Part shown: positions 1 through 8,611 of the stretch, one piece after another
How the letters are laid out: each line of letters starts with the position of its first letter
Numbering within the stretch: position 1 is the stretch's first letter
Source: Euperipatoides rowelli
Lineage: Eukaryota; Onychophora; Udeonychophora; Euonychophora; Peripatopsidae
Assembly (NCBI GenBank): GCA_003024985.2
Contig: PXIH01S0045135.1
Strand: one strand, 5' to 3'
Length of the DNA: 14,629 nucleotides
The notes under the pieces: model-generated
Told to the model about the DNA's origin: nothing
What the model saw: the letters and a program-made list of their open reading frames with translations, nothing else
The model's database searches: none
Translations under genes and position numbers: made by a program

Positions 1-118
1 CATTTAAAAGTAGGATAACTAAGGATCATTTTCATGTAAAAATATTTATCTTAACTTTAACTATTTTGCCACATGAACGAATCTTGCTTAAGTGTGCGGC
101 ATTCCCCCCACTTCCCCT

Positions 119-596
119 AATACTTATATTCAGCCTTTGGTTGATTATTATGCAACTAGCATAATTTATATTAATAAATGTGATTACTTAAATATAGAAA
201 ATTCATTTAGAAGAATAACCAAATTTATTGATGGTTATTTCAATCTGCCATATAGAGAAAGGATATCTTCTGTGGGAGTATTATCTCCTTATCAAAGGCT
301 CGTGTTCTTGGACTTGATCCTTTATGTATAAAGAAATAATTGTAAAGGAAAATAAGCTTGATATTTTTATGTTGTCTGGTAGATCTAATTCTAGATTGCA
401 TAGACATAGTGTTAAGACCATGTACAAAAGAACAAATGAAGGAGTAAATTTATTACACATAGAAATGTCTTATTTTGGAATTACATGAATTTTTTATTGT
501 TTGCATCTGGCTAGATTCAAACAGAATATTTTTGTTCATATAAAAGAAAAAATAGATGATTTATTTTCGTATAATTGTATTAATATCATACACTGA
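119..596 (+). pseudogene. LINE reverse transcriptase, C-terminal (thumb and tail) remnant
   Basis: The translated product matches the C-terminal pattern of CR1/L2/jockey-type reverse transcriptases, which copy the element's RNA into DNA at a nicked target site. Frame 2 (119-331) reads YIQPLVDYYATSIIYIN, then NIENSFRRITKFIDG, NLPYRERISSVGVLS and LDLIL. This is the family arrangement 'vRP.leY..., iE.vQRrfTk.i, nl.Y.eRl..l.l.sl..RR..DLi..YK'. The frame then shifts at about 324-331 to frame 0 (YKEIIVKENKLDIFML, SRLHRHSVKTMYKR). It meets an in-frame TGA at 486-488, where the family usually has the W-N-x-L-P motif, and continues to a final TGA at 594-596 (ARFKQNIFVHIKEKIDDLF), matching the usual 'SFK..L' end. 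The frameshift and the stop show it is dead. The catalytic YxDD motif lies upstream of the retained part and is absent. Confidence 0.78.
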
Positions 597-739
597 TAGT
601 TTCAACGTGTAGATATTGTTAATCCATATTGTCAGTTTGAAAAATTGTCGTTTTTAAATTGTTATTAATTGTATTTTAATTGTATTAATTTGAGATTATT
701 TTCATAGTCTTGCAATTATGTAATAAGTCNTTGTCTTTT

Positions 740-761
740 CCAACTTAGGTCGATAAGTTGG
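740..761 (+). repeat. Stem-loop at the LINE 3' end
   Basis: Perfect 8-bp inverted repeat ccaactta / taagttgg with a 6-nt loop (ggtcga), followed at once by tttaataataaata. Hairpins just before the terminal repeat are common in LINE 3' ends, where the element's own reverse transcriptase recognises the RNA. That role is inferred here from position only. Confidence 0.6.
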
Positions 762-1088
762 TTTAATAATAAATATGTTTTGTTATCTGTACAATACTAT
801 TTGCTGTGTGCTGTTACTTTTGTCAAGTGTGAAGTGTGGCTCTTGAGTAAATAATTTTTTGATTGCCTAATCAGTCTAATCCATTAATTGACATTTCATT
901 ATTGTGATTGCTGTTTTTAATGTCTTTTTTGTTTGTTTGGATCAAGGATAATGTGTTTTCAATTTCTAATCATGATATTATTTTCTTAATACTGCACCTG
1001 CTGTCAACATCTGTTCATTGATTACAAGGGATTGAAATAGTTTGAATGTTTGATTTCATTGTTTGCAGGACCAGTTTCCTAACTCCCT

Positions 1089-1139
1089 GCATGTTGCAAA
1101 ACAAGTTTTTAACAATCTTTTTATTGTTATCCAACATGC
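1089..1139. repeat. Nested inverted repeat (two-tier hairpin)
   Basis: The outer arms gcatgttg (1089-1096) and caacatgc (1132-1139) are perfect 8-bp complements. Inside them taacaat (1110-1116) pairs with attgtta (1123-1129) around a 6-nt loop. The internal loop is asymmetric (13 nt against 2 nt). No flanking element explains it. Confidence 0.6.
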
Positions 1140-1250
1140 CCTAATTGACTAATTGGTTTATGCTTGCCTTTAACTTCATCATTAAAAACAGCAATAGGGC
1201 TCCTTTTATCAGAAAATAAATAAAATAACAATTCTAATTTAACCTTTTTT

Positions 1251-1268
1251 ATTATTATTATTATTATT
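1251..1268. repeat. (ATT)6 microsatellite
   Basis: Six uninterrupted ATT units follow a T6 run. The T-run plus ATT repeat could be a degraded retroposon tail, but no body was recognised next to it. Confidence 0.85.
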
Positions 1269-1776
1269 TCCTAGTTTTGTGTTTATTTTTTAGAATTTAA
1301 GAATTAAAAGCCATCATAGATCTCTATTCCTGCCTTTGTTTTTGCTTATATAACTTTTTATATCTAATTATAAATTACTTATTTTATTCAATATTAAAGA
1401 CATTTAAATACAGTCCCTGTCCCAAATAAAAATACTAATAATAATTGCGTTGCAATGCAATGTCTATATATTGATACAGTTGGATACTCCTTGTCAACTA
1501 CTCAACCTAGCGCAATGATGTATGATTTATTTGAAAGCCCAGCTAAAGCAGATATGGCTGAATATATTTTGTGCTCTATGACCTTTGACCTGGGAACCAT
1601 CTATTGAAAATTTATTTAAAAGGAGCTCAGAAGTTTGCTGCCTAACTGTGTAGAAATTAGTCTTCAATTAGTCCATAAAGAGCTGAGATACAATTTAAAC
1701 CTATTTGTAGTCACTGAGTGTCTCCTTTCACTAGTATATAATATGAAATTTAAAAAAAAAAAAAGATTGCTCAATG

Positions 1777-1850
1777 CAGTGGTTCTTAACTTGTGTCCTT
1801 AGAGCTTCAAGATTCATAGGAAGACCCTATCCCCCCCTCCATCCCATCCC
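1777..1850 (+). mobile_element. Solitary hAT-type terminal sequence
   Basis: The motif cagtggttcttaacttgtg at 1777 resembles the terminal inverted repeats of many hAT DNA transposons, which start CAGTG and often read CAGTGGTTCTTAACC. It is followed by ccttagagcttcaag, also common just inside such ends. No matching reverse-complement end (…ccactg) and no copy of the preceding 8 bases (gctcaatg) were found downstream at a plausible distance. This is therefore a truncated fragment at best, and its inner boundary is arbitrary. Confidence 0.4.
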
Positions 1851-2750
1851 CATTCTTAGATCCTCCCCTATTTAAAATAATGACCTTTTTCAATGTGATA
1901 TGCTGGGCATTGGTTGCTGGGTACTAGGGTAATTATTAATGTCTTAAATTAACTCACCTTTGGTCAGTTTTGTTTTTTAAACTTATTACTAAGACAAAAA
2001 CAAATATGAAATTTGCAATCAGAATTAGTTTGATTGAAGGTCAAGATATTTTTTAAATATTTATTTTATTGTGGAATTATGAAAAAAAATATGACCCTAA
2101 AATTCCATTTAGCAAAACGCATAAACAAATAAATGACTTGCTTTTTTTTTTTTAACATTTTGGTTATTATTAGCCCATTTGTTTGTTATTGTTCTTCAAA
2201 GGTCCACAACTTGGAATGTGATATGCATTTTTCACACTTCTTAAATCGAGTTGATTATTGCCTTTTTTTTTTAACCATTAATAAATCACTCTATCTATTT
2301 CCTCTATAGGAAATTGGAATGTTTTTAATTTAAGTCAGCTTAGATTTATTGCTGACTCTTTTTAGATTATCCCATTATTATATGTTACAATTTTCTTTAT
2401 TTACTGAAAAAAAAAAAATTCTAGAAGAATCTTGGCAGACATACTTTCTATCATATTTTCATTCAAAAGATAATTTATTATTTAAAAAAAATGTCAATTT
2501 AATTTAAAATTTACTATTTGTGAATTATTTTTATTCTTTTTGTTAATTGGGGACAGGTTTTACTATTTTTAAATTTTAATGATTTTATAGGTAATCTCCG
2601 CTTGATACGCACCCAGCCAACACAAATTTGTTATAACATGGTGTAAATTTTATATATAAAATATAAAAACAATCATTTTTGTAATTTTAGCCTCAATTTA
2701 ATTATCATTACACATATTTATGTATCTCCCATATTACACAATTTTTTGCT
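1851..2750. other. A+T-rich stretch without a recognisable gene
   Basis: Stops are frequent in all six frames. The stretch has many T and A homopolymers (for example around 2140-2153, 2262-2272 and 2407-2418). No RNA gene, exon or transposon end could be supported. Confidence 0.65.
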
Positions 2751-2754
2751 TTAA

Positions 2755-2906
2755 AGGGAGTGTCCACGCTACACCATAATTTACAAATGATTGTTAAATA
2801 TATTGTTAATAATGATTATGTAATTTATTTTTAATTAATAGCTCTTAAAGTGATATGTTTTTTCAAGTTTTAATAATAATTATTTGTGACCTGGGTGATA
2901 TCAGTA
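2755..2906 (+). repeat. Inverted end repeat, copy A (left)
   Basis: This copy matches the reverse complement of 3755-3909 along its whole length, at roughly 80% identity by eye with small indels. Its inner end, 2880-2906, matches the corresponding 27 bases of copy C at 23 positions, including gatatcagta. Similarity fades soon after 2906, so this looks like one half of a palindromic element whose other half is elsewhere or lost. Confidence 0.65.
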
Positions 2907-3302
2907 CTGTGGTTTGTTAACTTTGTTTGAAAACTATGGTAATTGTTGTGTGAAACCTTCCATAGCCGGGCATTTTTACGAGCGTCTATAAACAGGCAAC
3001 AATAAGTCCCAATTTGCCTTAAGAATAGCAGCATTATTTTTAAATTTACAGTCCTAACACCATAACCCTGAACCCTAACTGCTTCTAAATATTAAACCCA
3101 CTATACCCCAACCATTTGATGATCTAGCTAGGTGAAATATTCCTTTTTTGATCAATTTCAATAATTTTGACACTAATTCAGTCAGCCCTTCCGTATTGAC
3201 AAAAAATAGATGTGTAGATGTTAAAATATGGTAAAATGGGGAGTTATTGTTTCCCATTTTTAGACACTTCTGGTATTTTTAAATTGTATAATTGTTGTAG
3301 TA

Positions 3303-3518
3303 ATGTTGACTCAACATAGTATACAACCTTATCAGTTTGAGCCTCAACATTTGATTAATACATCTGAGGAAAAAATAAAAATTGTCTGTGAAGAAGAAAA
3401 CACATCTAGATTGGATACGGTAGCATGTGTTTATGCACAGAGTTTAGATCCTCTTGACAAATCAAATACAGATGTATATCTATTCTTTCTCCTATTTCTA
3501 AAGTATCTGAGTATTTAG
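3303..3518 (+). pseudogene. Short ORF resembling the start of a P2X7-C-like zinc-domain protein
   Basis: A 71-codon frame starts at an ATG and reads IQPYQFEPQ near its N-terminus, then an acidic stretch, then SRLDTVACVYAQS. Many transposon-associated or multicopy animal proteins with a P2X-purinoceptor-7 C-terminal-like zinc domain begin with 'I-x-PYQFEP'. They follow this with acidic residues and then R-x-(G/D)-N/T-x-W-C-x-C-x-x-C. Here the cysteines are mostly replaced (ACVYAQS), and the later part seems to continue in another frame (PISKVSEYLGI near 3490-3525), so the copy is decayed. It lies inside the inverted-repeat block 2751-3913 and may be cargo of that element. The assignment rests on a short N-terminal motif only; an unrelated chance ORF remains possible. 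Confidence 0.35.
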
Positions 3519-3640
3519 GTATTTGATTGCTAATTATTTAACTGTCCAGACTAGTTCACTTATCTGTGATGAGCAATATGTTTTCACTCAGAAAAGATCC
3601 ACTGCTACTAATTTAAATCTATTGAATCATCACATTTATT

Positions 3641-3834
3641 TTTAATTAATTGATCTTAGTGTTAATTTGTTTAAGTTTTATAAAAATTATTTGCGACCAT
3701 GGAGATCTCAGTAGGCTTATTGCTGAAAACCATACTTGTCGTAGCAAACAGCAGTAGGCCTACTGATATCTCCATGGTCGCAAATAATTCTGTATAAAAC
3801 TTAAAAAATTAACACTTTAAGATCTATTAATTAA
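3641..3834. repeat. Long imperfect hairpin (76-bp arms, 41-nt loop)
   Basis: The left arm 3641-3716 pairs with the right arm 3758-3834. The innermost 30 bases (3687-3716 against 3758-3787) match at 29 of 30 positions and contain gcgaccatggagat and the end gtaggc. The outer part pairs with a few indels (ttaattaa, gatctta, gttaagttttata-type segments). Such a structure would fold into a strong RNA or cruciform hairpin. It is built from the same repeat as copies A and C of the surrounding element. Confidence 0.8.
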
Positions 3835-3909
3835 AAAAAATTATATATTCATTATTAACAATATATTTAACAGTAATTTGTAAATTATGATATAGAATGG
3901 ACTCCCCCT
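3755..3909 (-). repeat. Inverted end repeat, copy C (right)
   Basis: On the minus strand this begins aggggga-gtcca next to TTAA and runs in parallel with copy A (2755-2906) and, in its inner half, with the partial copy at about 3625-3716. Inner-half identity to the neighbouring copy is much higher than to copy A. This suggests the hairpin pair (3641-3834) belongs to one insertion and copy A to an older or different one. Confidence 0.65.
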
Positions 3910-3913
3910 TTAA

Positions 3914-5678
3914 CAAAGACTTGCCAGAAACACATCCTAATGGTAAATGAGAGTTACCTGTAAATTGTTTAAACCTTTCACCTGTAAGTTACATTCCAAA
4001 AAAACTATTTTTATAGTCAGAAATCTATTTTTCTTGGCAATCTAAAACTCTAGTTAAAACTTATATCCCTCTTTAATTGCTCATTAGTATTTAGATAAAA
4101 AAGTCCAATATAATGACCATAGTTTCTATGGTCAGGCTTGTATGTGCAGGTTTACATATTAATTTTATTTTTGAATGTTTACCTTTTGAACCATTAGCAT
4201 TAGTCTTCAGTACTTTTTACTCTTGTAATTTTTATTTTTTAATTATGTATACTAATTCATTTATTTTTCTACTTCTTGTATATTTTACCTATTATGTAAA
4301 TAATAAAAAGATGTGTGTTGTCAGATTGTTTCTGACAAACTTGTGCAATGTGGTTTAGTATACGCAGAGGGGAAAGGGCTAAAGCTAACAGGGGCTAAGT
4401 ACAAAGCAAACTAAAGTTAGCCGAACCTTTAGTCTTGAAGGGGAACATTTCAGGATCTCGGGCTGATTATACGATAAGGAAAGGTTATAAGCGTTGAATC
4501 TGAAATAAAAATTAGTTTAGATTATACAAAACTCTTTGCCTAAATGCTAAGGTTTGTGGTCCCTTTGTGTTACTAATTTTCTAAAAGGTTGTCTAATGGT
4601 GCATCAAAGAAGATATATGCAGTAAATTATAATTCAATAAGTTTATTACATATCCACTGATATGAAGTCAAATGGAGGATTGTACAATATAAGGGATTGG
4701 AATAAAATTGATCTAATGCTCTGCTTTAATAAGAACCTAAAATATATGACAATTCTAATTGATAAGATTATATTTACATTGGCAGGCTATTGTAGTAAAT
4801 AACTTATAAATGCATTACGATAATTTTAAATCTTACTGATAATTGAGGATTGCTCACAAAGTCTAAGCTTGTTGGTTTAGTATCGTCTTAATATCCAGTA
4901 GTTGGCTAGGAAGAATTATATTTGGAGATCCCCAAACCCAAAGAATGTCATTATCTTTTCTCTGATAGATTTCTGAATAAAAGCCTTTGGAACTTGCTTC
5001 AGATCCTTATATGAACTCACTGTGGTTATAGTGTAAGTTACAATAGAAACAGCTTTTTTGCTGGGTTGGATTTAGCCATTCAGATTTCTAGATCTTCCTT
5101 GGCCCCAGCCAATAAGGTAAGTAAATTTGAGTTTGGGCAAATTGGGTGTGGAGATAAGTTTGTTCTTTAAACTTCTGGTGTGTCTTAGAGTTAGAGTATT
5201 TTAGTAAATGTTAGTTTTTCTCTATGGGTGTGGGGATGTTGGAGACACTTAATATCCTGAACTTGAATCTAAGTAGTTGCACAATAATACTTCTTCTTAG
5301 TAAGTAAAACATCCATTTAACACTCGATTTGTCTACAACTTGAAAGAAAAAATGGGAAAGGGAGGATTGTGCTTTACAATTCAATTAAAATAAGATTTTT
5401 CTATACATGTGTTGCATTGGGTGAATCGTTTATTTTTATGCTTGCCGTAAATTTGATTCATTGTCCCCAAATTAATTAAAATTCATATAAACAAATAGTT
5501 CTAAAAGACCCCCCCCCTTCTTTTTTTTTTTTGCATACAAAATTAAAATTCATGTTAAAAATAGAAAAATATTTCATAATTGGATTTTATGGAAAAAATA
5601 TATATTAATAAAATTGTAGACTACTTTATTTTCAAATATTATTTGTATAATTTTTAACATCTGTGTACAGTTGTAATA
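3914..5678. other. Stretch without a recognisable gene
   Basis: No protein similarity is visible. The open frame at 4113-4358 codes for a hydrophobic, low-complexity product from T-rich DNA and looks like chance. A locally less A+T-rich patch at about 4360-4480 contains repeated gctaa motifs and a 6-bp hairpin (ggctaa 4393-4398 / ttagcc 4417-4422). A 51-codon open frame at 5015-5170 contains a consensus-like 5' splice site, aataag|gtaagt, at 5116/5117; it is discussed as a finding. The end of the stretch has a C/T-rich tract. Confidence 0.6.
5509..5532. repeat. Polypyrimidine tract C9-TTC-T12
   Basis: Nine C, then TTC, then twelve T. On the minus strand this is an A-run leading into a G-run. 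It is flanked by a 13-bp direct repeat aattaaaattcat (5474-5486 and 5541-5553). Confidence 0.85.
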
Positions 5679-5686
5679 AATATAAC

Positions 5687-5830
5687 CAGTGCTTTTTTTC
5701 TGACGGTACTCAGTACCTGCACCTTTTTCAGCAATAGAATAAACAAGTAATATCAATTTTTTTCCATTTTTATTTAATAACAGCATGTTAGTACCCCTAC
5801 CTTTTTTCTCAGAAAAAAAAAAAAGAACTG
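5687..5830. mobile_element. 144-bp non-autonomous hAT transposon (MITE) with 8-bp target-site duplication
   Basis: The left end reads cagtgctttttttctg and the right end, on the opposite strand, cagttc followed by a T-run and ctg: inverted ends that differ mainly in T-run length. The next segments also pair loosely (gtacctgcaccttttt on the left against the complement of gtacccctaccttttt on the right). The 8 bases before the left end (5679-5686, aatataac) are repeated exactly after the right end (5831-5838). CAGTG-type ends with an 8-bp duplication are the signature of hAT insertion. The element has no coding capacity and would have been moved by a transposase encoded elsewhere. The hAT pseudogene at 10882 is the same superfamily, but nothing shows that it was the source. 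Confidence 0.88.
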
Positions 5831-6327
5831 AATATAACTATTCAATCTATCACTTTTATTATGTAATTATCCCCTTTAATTTTTTAAAGTCAAAATTTTG
5901 ATCATTAAAAAACTACATAATCAAATCGATTCAAATAACCGAATAATTTGTTGTGATACATTCATTTGCTTTGTAATTGCATCGATTCACTGAATCTATT
6001 CCTTGTGCCGAATCTACTGTATCTCTAAAATAAATGTTAAATTAATAAAACAGGAAAGTTTGTACTAATGCTATCTGATTGGTCACTTTCTCTTAATTTA
6101 ATATGTAAATTATAGACCACATAAGCACCACCTTAAAGAAAATCACAGTTGATGGGCGGGTCATGTAATATATATTTTTTATATTTTGATTGAAAATAGT
6201 TGTAATTAAAGAATAAATTTCAATTTCCTATATAAGGAGTAATGTATCATATCTATTTTGTTAATTATTTCCATTAATTTACATCTATTTTAGTATTTTA
6301 TGTGCAATTGAATCTACAGTATATATT

Positions 6328-6345
6328 TGTGTGTGTGTGTGTGTG
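6328..6345. repeat. (TG)9 microsatellite
   Basis: Nine TG units run directly into a T9 run. It is a simple repeat likely to vary in length between individuals. Confidence 0.9.
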
Positions 6346-6714
6346 TTTTTTTTTAATTTTCTCATTATCCTAAAGTTAGAATTTCCAGATAAACTAAATA
6401 CAAATTTACTTGCTGATAGCAAGCCAATTTTTGTATAATTTTGAAATAAAATAATGTTCCTGGTTTCAAATTATTTTAAAAAGTAAATGATAAAAAAAAA
6501 AAAGAAGCAGCAGTAAAAACAGCTGTTGTATTCCTTAATGTTGATAGCTGTATAAATATCTAACAAAACTTAAATTGATTGTCTCCTAGTTGAAATTCAG
6601 TAAGCAAATAAGCCACTTATTATGGTGTAGAATAACTTCATAATTTAAATAATATATTCTTAATAATCCTGATGAAAAATATGAATACTTTAAAATTATT
6701 TTAATAAATCCTGT

Positions 6715-6739
6715 AAAAAAAAAAAGGGGGGGAAGGGGG
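6715..6739. repeat. Polypurine tract A11-G7-AA-G5
   Basis: An uninterrupted purine run in which an A-run passes into two G-runs. It has the same A-to-G design as the complement of 5509-5532. Confidence 0.85.
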
Positions 6740-7293
6740 TCCTCATTTTCCTCCATATATGGGATTTATTGGAAACAAAAGAGAGAGATATCTGTTATTT
6801 TTATAACTTATAGAATACTTTTTTTATATTTTTTTCATTCTAGCAATCTTAGAAATTATTTTACTTGTTGTCTGTTTGTTACTGTTGATGTCTTACATTT
6901 TTTTGTAGTGTGGAAAAAAATCATCCCTTATGGCACTAAGCAAGTTAAATTTTTTAATAGGTTCTTGTTGTTTTGTAAAATTGTTTTGATGTTAGTTAAT
7001 AGGCCTAGGCATATTTCAATTCTTCAACACTATAGCCTTAACCCTTTTGCATCTGACATAAGTCTAAAAACCCCATAATTTTCCATGATCATACAATAAA
7101 TCAAATGTTGTATGGCATGCTTTCACTCATTAGTGCACTGTGTATTGTACTCTCATAAGAGATGGCATTGAAGAAAAAAAAAATGGATTGAGCCATTTGC
7201 CATTTTCTTCTTTTCTTAATTTGTTTTCATAAGTTTTAAAATGAAAGAAAAAACAAACATTTGAAAGTTATTTTTTCTTCCTTCTTGTACCAG

Positions 7294-7494
7294 AAAAATG
7301 AAGGATCACTTTGTGCTGACGGATTCACATCTCTATTTTCACGTATTCACTTTGCAAATCCAAACTGTGTTGTACACATAGGAGTGAATTTAAAAAAAAA
7401 GATGATCAGCTGTTTGACTCGTTTACTTCAATACTCATACATTGGAGCCTCTATTTGTGCCGTCGTAAATAAAGCATTTTTTTTTTCATTTTGA
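7294..7494 (+). other. Weak candidate terminal exon or chance ORF
   Basis: A polypyrimidine tract ending in cttgtaccag (to 7293) resembles a 3' splice site. It is followed by an open frame of 66 codons (KNEGSLCADGFTSLFSRIHF…) with less biased composition than its surroundings. An AATAAA hexamer lies at 7468-7473, before the stop codon at 7492-7494. I recognise no protein family, and an open frame of this length can arise by chance. Treat it as a candidate only. Confidence 0.18.
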
Positions 7495-8611
7495 GTCATT
7501 TGTAATATCTTAATAAGTAAATTTAACCTCCTAAGAGAATAAAAAAAATAAATAATACTATAGCCTATTGGAGTATACAGTAAAATAAATACACTGTTAA
7601 ATCATATTAAATACTGTAAATGCTTTAAAAATATTAAAACAAGTAAATAATAATAACTTTAATAGTTTAATAAAATACATATTGGAGGTTTGGGTGATTC
7701 CATTTGCATAGGATAGGGTGGATTGGAGAAACAATTAGGTTTGACGCAGTGAAGAAAAAAAAAGAAAAATCATAAAGCTGTAAATTCTGATTTATTTTAT
7801 AAAATTTGCACCAAGCTGCTAAAATAATTGTCTTTAGCTCCTCACCCTTAAAACCACATTGTCCACTTTACACACCAGGGGTATATTTTGTGACATCATA
7901 GGCTATAAATGAATACAGCTTGCTATACTTAACTATAGAATATTTGCTATATTTGTCAGCATAAAGCTGGATATCATATGGTCTAAATGTTTAAATACTT
8001 GTAAAAAATCAATCAAATTCATCCTTTGTGCTATTATGGTCCAATTTGTTTTTTTAAAAAAAATCAAAATGACCTTTAATACAGATTGAAAATTCCTCTA
8101 TTTACATGTTAAATCATTACAAAGAAAACAGCTGTAGAGACTATTTTGTCATCAAATTAATCTCAGGCCCCCAAAAAATTTGGAATCTTCAAATTGTAAT
8201 CTCAGACTGAGGATAGCAATAGTCTTAATTTTATCTTTAAATAACTTTTTTTTAATGCATTTTAAAAAAAAAATTTCCAGTGGAATTTTTTTTTATAGTA
8301 ATTATCTTTGAAAATCAATAATGAAAAAAAATAATAAAAAATCCGTTATATTTGACCTTTAATAATCATGTTAGCCATTATAATATAGCCATTTGTTGTA
8401 GATACCACCTGGTGGATTTTACTATAAACACGGTAGCTAAATATTTTGGAAGAAACTTCTTAATGAAATCTTTAAATTTGCGCAAAAAAATCTTGATATT
8501 TCCTAATATATTTTTGCTGATAGAAGCATACCGTCCCCGATTTTACAGTTGGTCTAATTTATAATGTAACTACTTATACTTTATTACATTTAAGCTAAAA
8601 TGTCTAATTTT

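Larger units (their letters stand above)
119..775 (+). mobile_element. 3' fragment of a non-LTR retrotransposon (LINE, CR1/L2/jockey-like)
   Basis: This is a 5'-truncated LINE. It consists of the last ~150 codons of the reverse transcriptase ORF (119-596) followed by an A+T-rich 3' untranslated remnant. The remnant ends with a perfect 8-bp stem-loop (740-761) and a short TAA-type repeat (taataataaata). 5' truncation and a short 3' repeat tail are usual for CR1/L2-like insertions. The 5' boundary is set by where similarity fades and the 3' boundary by the repeat tail, so both are approximate. I could not identify a target-site duplication. One ambiguous base (n) lies at 730, inside the 3' untranslated part. 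Confidence 0.7.
776..1776. other. A+T-rich stretch without a recognisable gene
   Basis: All frames are densely interrupted by stops and no protein similarity is visible. The stretch contains a nested hairpin (1089-1139), an ATT microsatellite (1251-1268), a short near-palindrome attgcgttgcaatgcaat (1444-1461) and several homopolymer runs, including a poly(A) run near 1751-1764. It could be intergenic or intronic; no supported exon was found. Confidence 0.7.
2751..3913. mobile_element. TTAA-bounded element with long inverted end repeats
   Basis: The block starts TTAA then agggagtgtcca (2751-2766) and ends tggactccccct then TTAA (3898-3913). Read on the opposite strand, the right end is aggggga-gtcca, and the similarity runs inward for about 150 bp on each side (2755-2906 against about 3755-3909). 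Shared segments include cataatttacaaat and gttaaatatattgttaataa. TTAA duplications are typical of piggyBac-type insertion, but I see no piggyBac transposase, so the class is uncertain. The interior holds a third partial copy of the repeat (about 3625-3716) and a degenerate ORF (3303-3518). It may be one element with long inverted repeats, or two copies of a short palindromic MITE that landed close together. Confidence 0.55.
5839..7290. other. A+T-rich stretch without a recognisable gene
   Basis: There is no coding similarity. It holds a (TG)9 microsatellite (6328-6345), a purine tract (6715-6739), and a patch at 6077-6170 with an inverted CCAAT box (gattgg), a GC-box-like gggcggg and a TATA-like run. 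No transcript evidence can be seen, so this is not called a promoter. Confidence 0.6.

Noticed and set aside
3050-3085. Telomere-like ccctaa units (tcctaacaccataaccctgaaccctaactg)
   Set aside because: Only two or three imperfect units with irregular spacing; not enough for an interstitial telomeric repeat.
3075-3257. Minus-strand 60-codon ORF (NTEGLTELVSKLLKLIKKG…)
   Set aside because: No family recognised, no supporting signals; a frame of this length can be open by chance.
4113-4358. 81-codon ORF with a hydrophobic, membrane-like product
   Set aside because: The hydrophobicity comes from T-rich codons (Phe, Leu, Tyr) in A+T-rich DNA; no family recognised and no gene context.
5574-5786. 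Minus-strand ORF overlapping the hAT MITE
   Set aside because: It runs across a transposon boundary and its target-site duplication, so it cannot be an old gene; chance frame.
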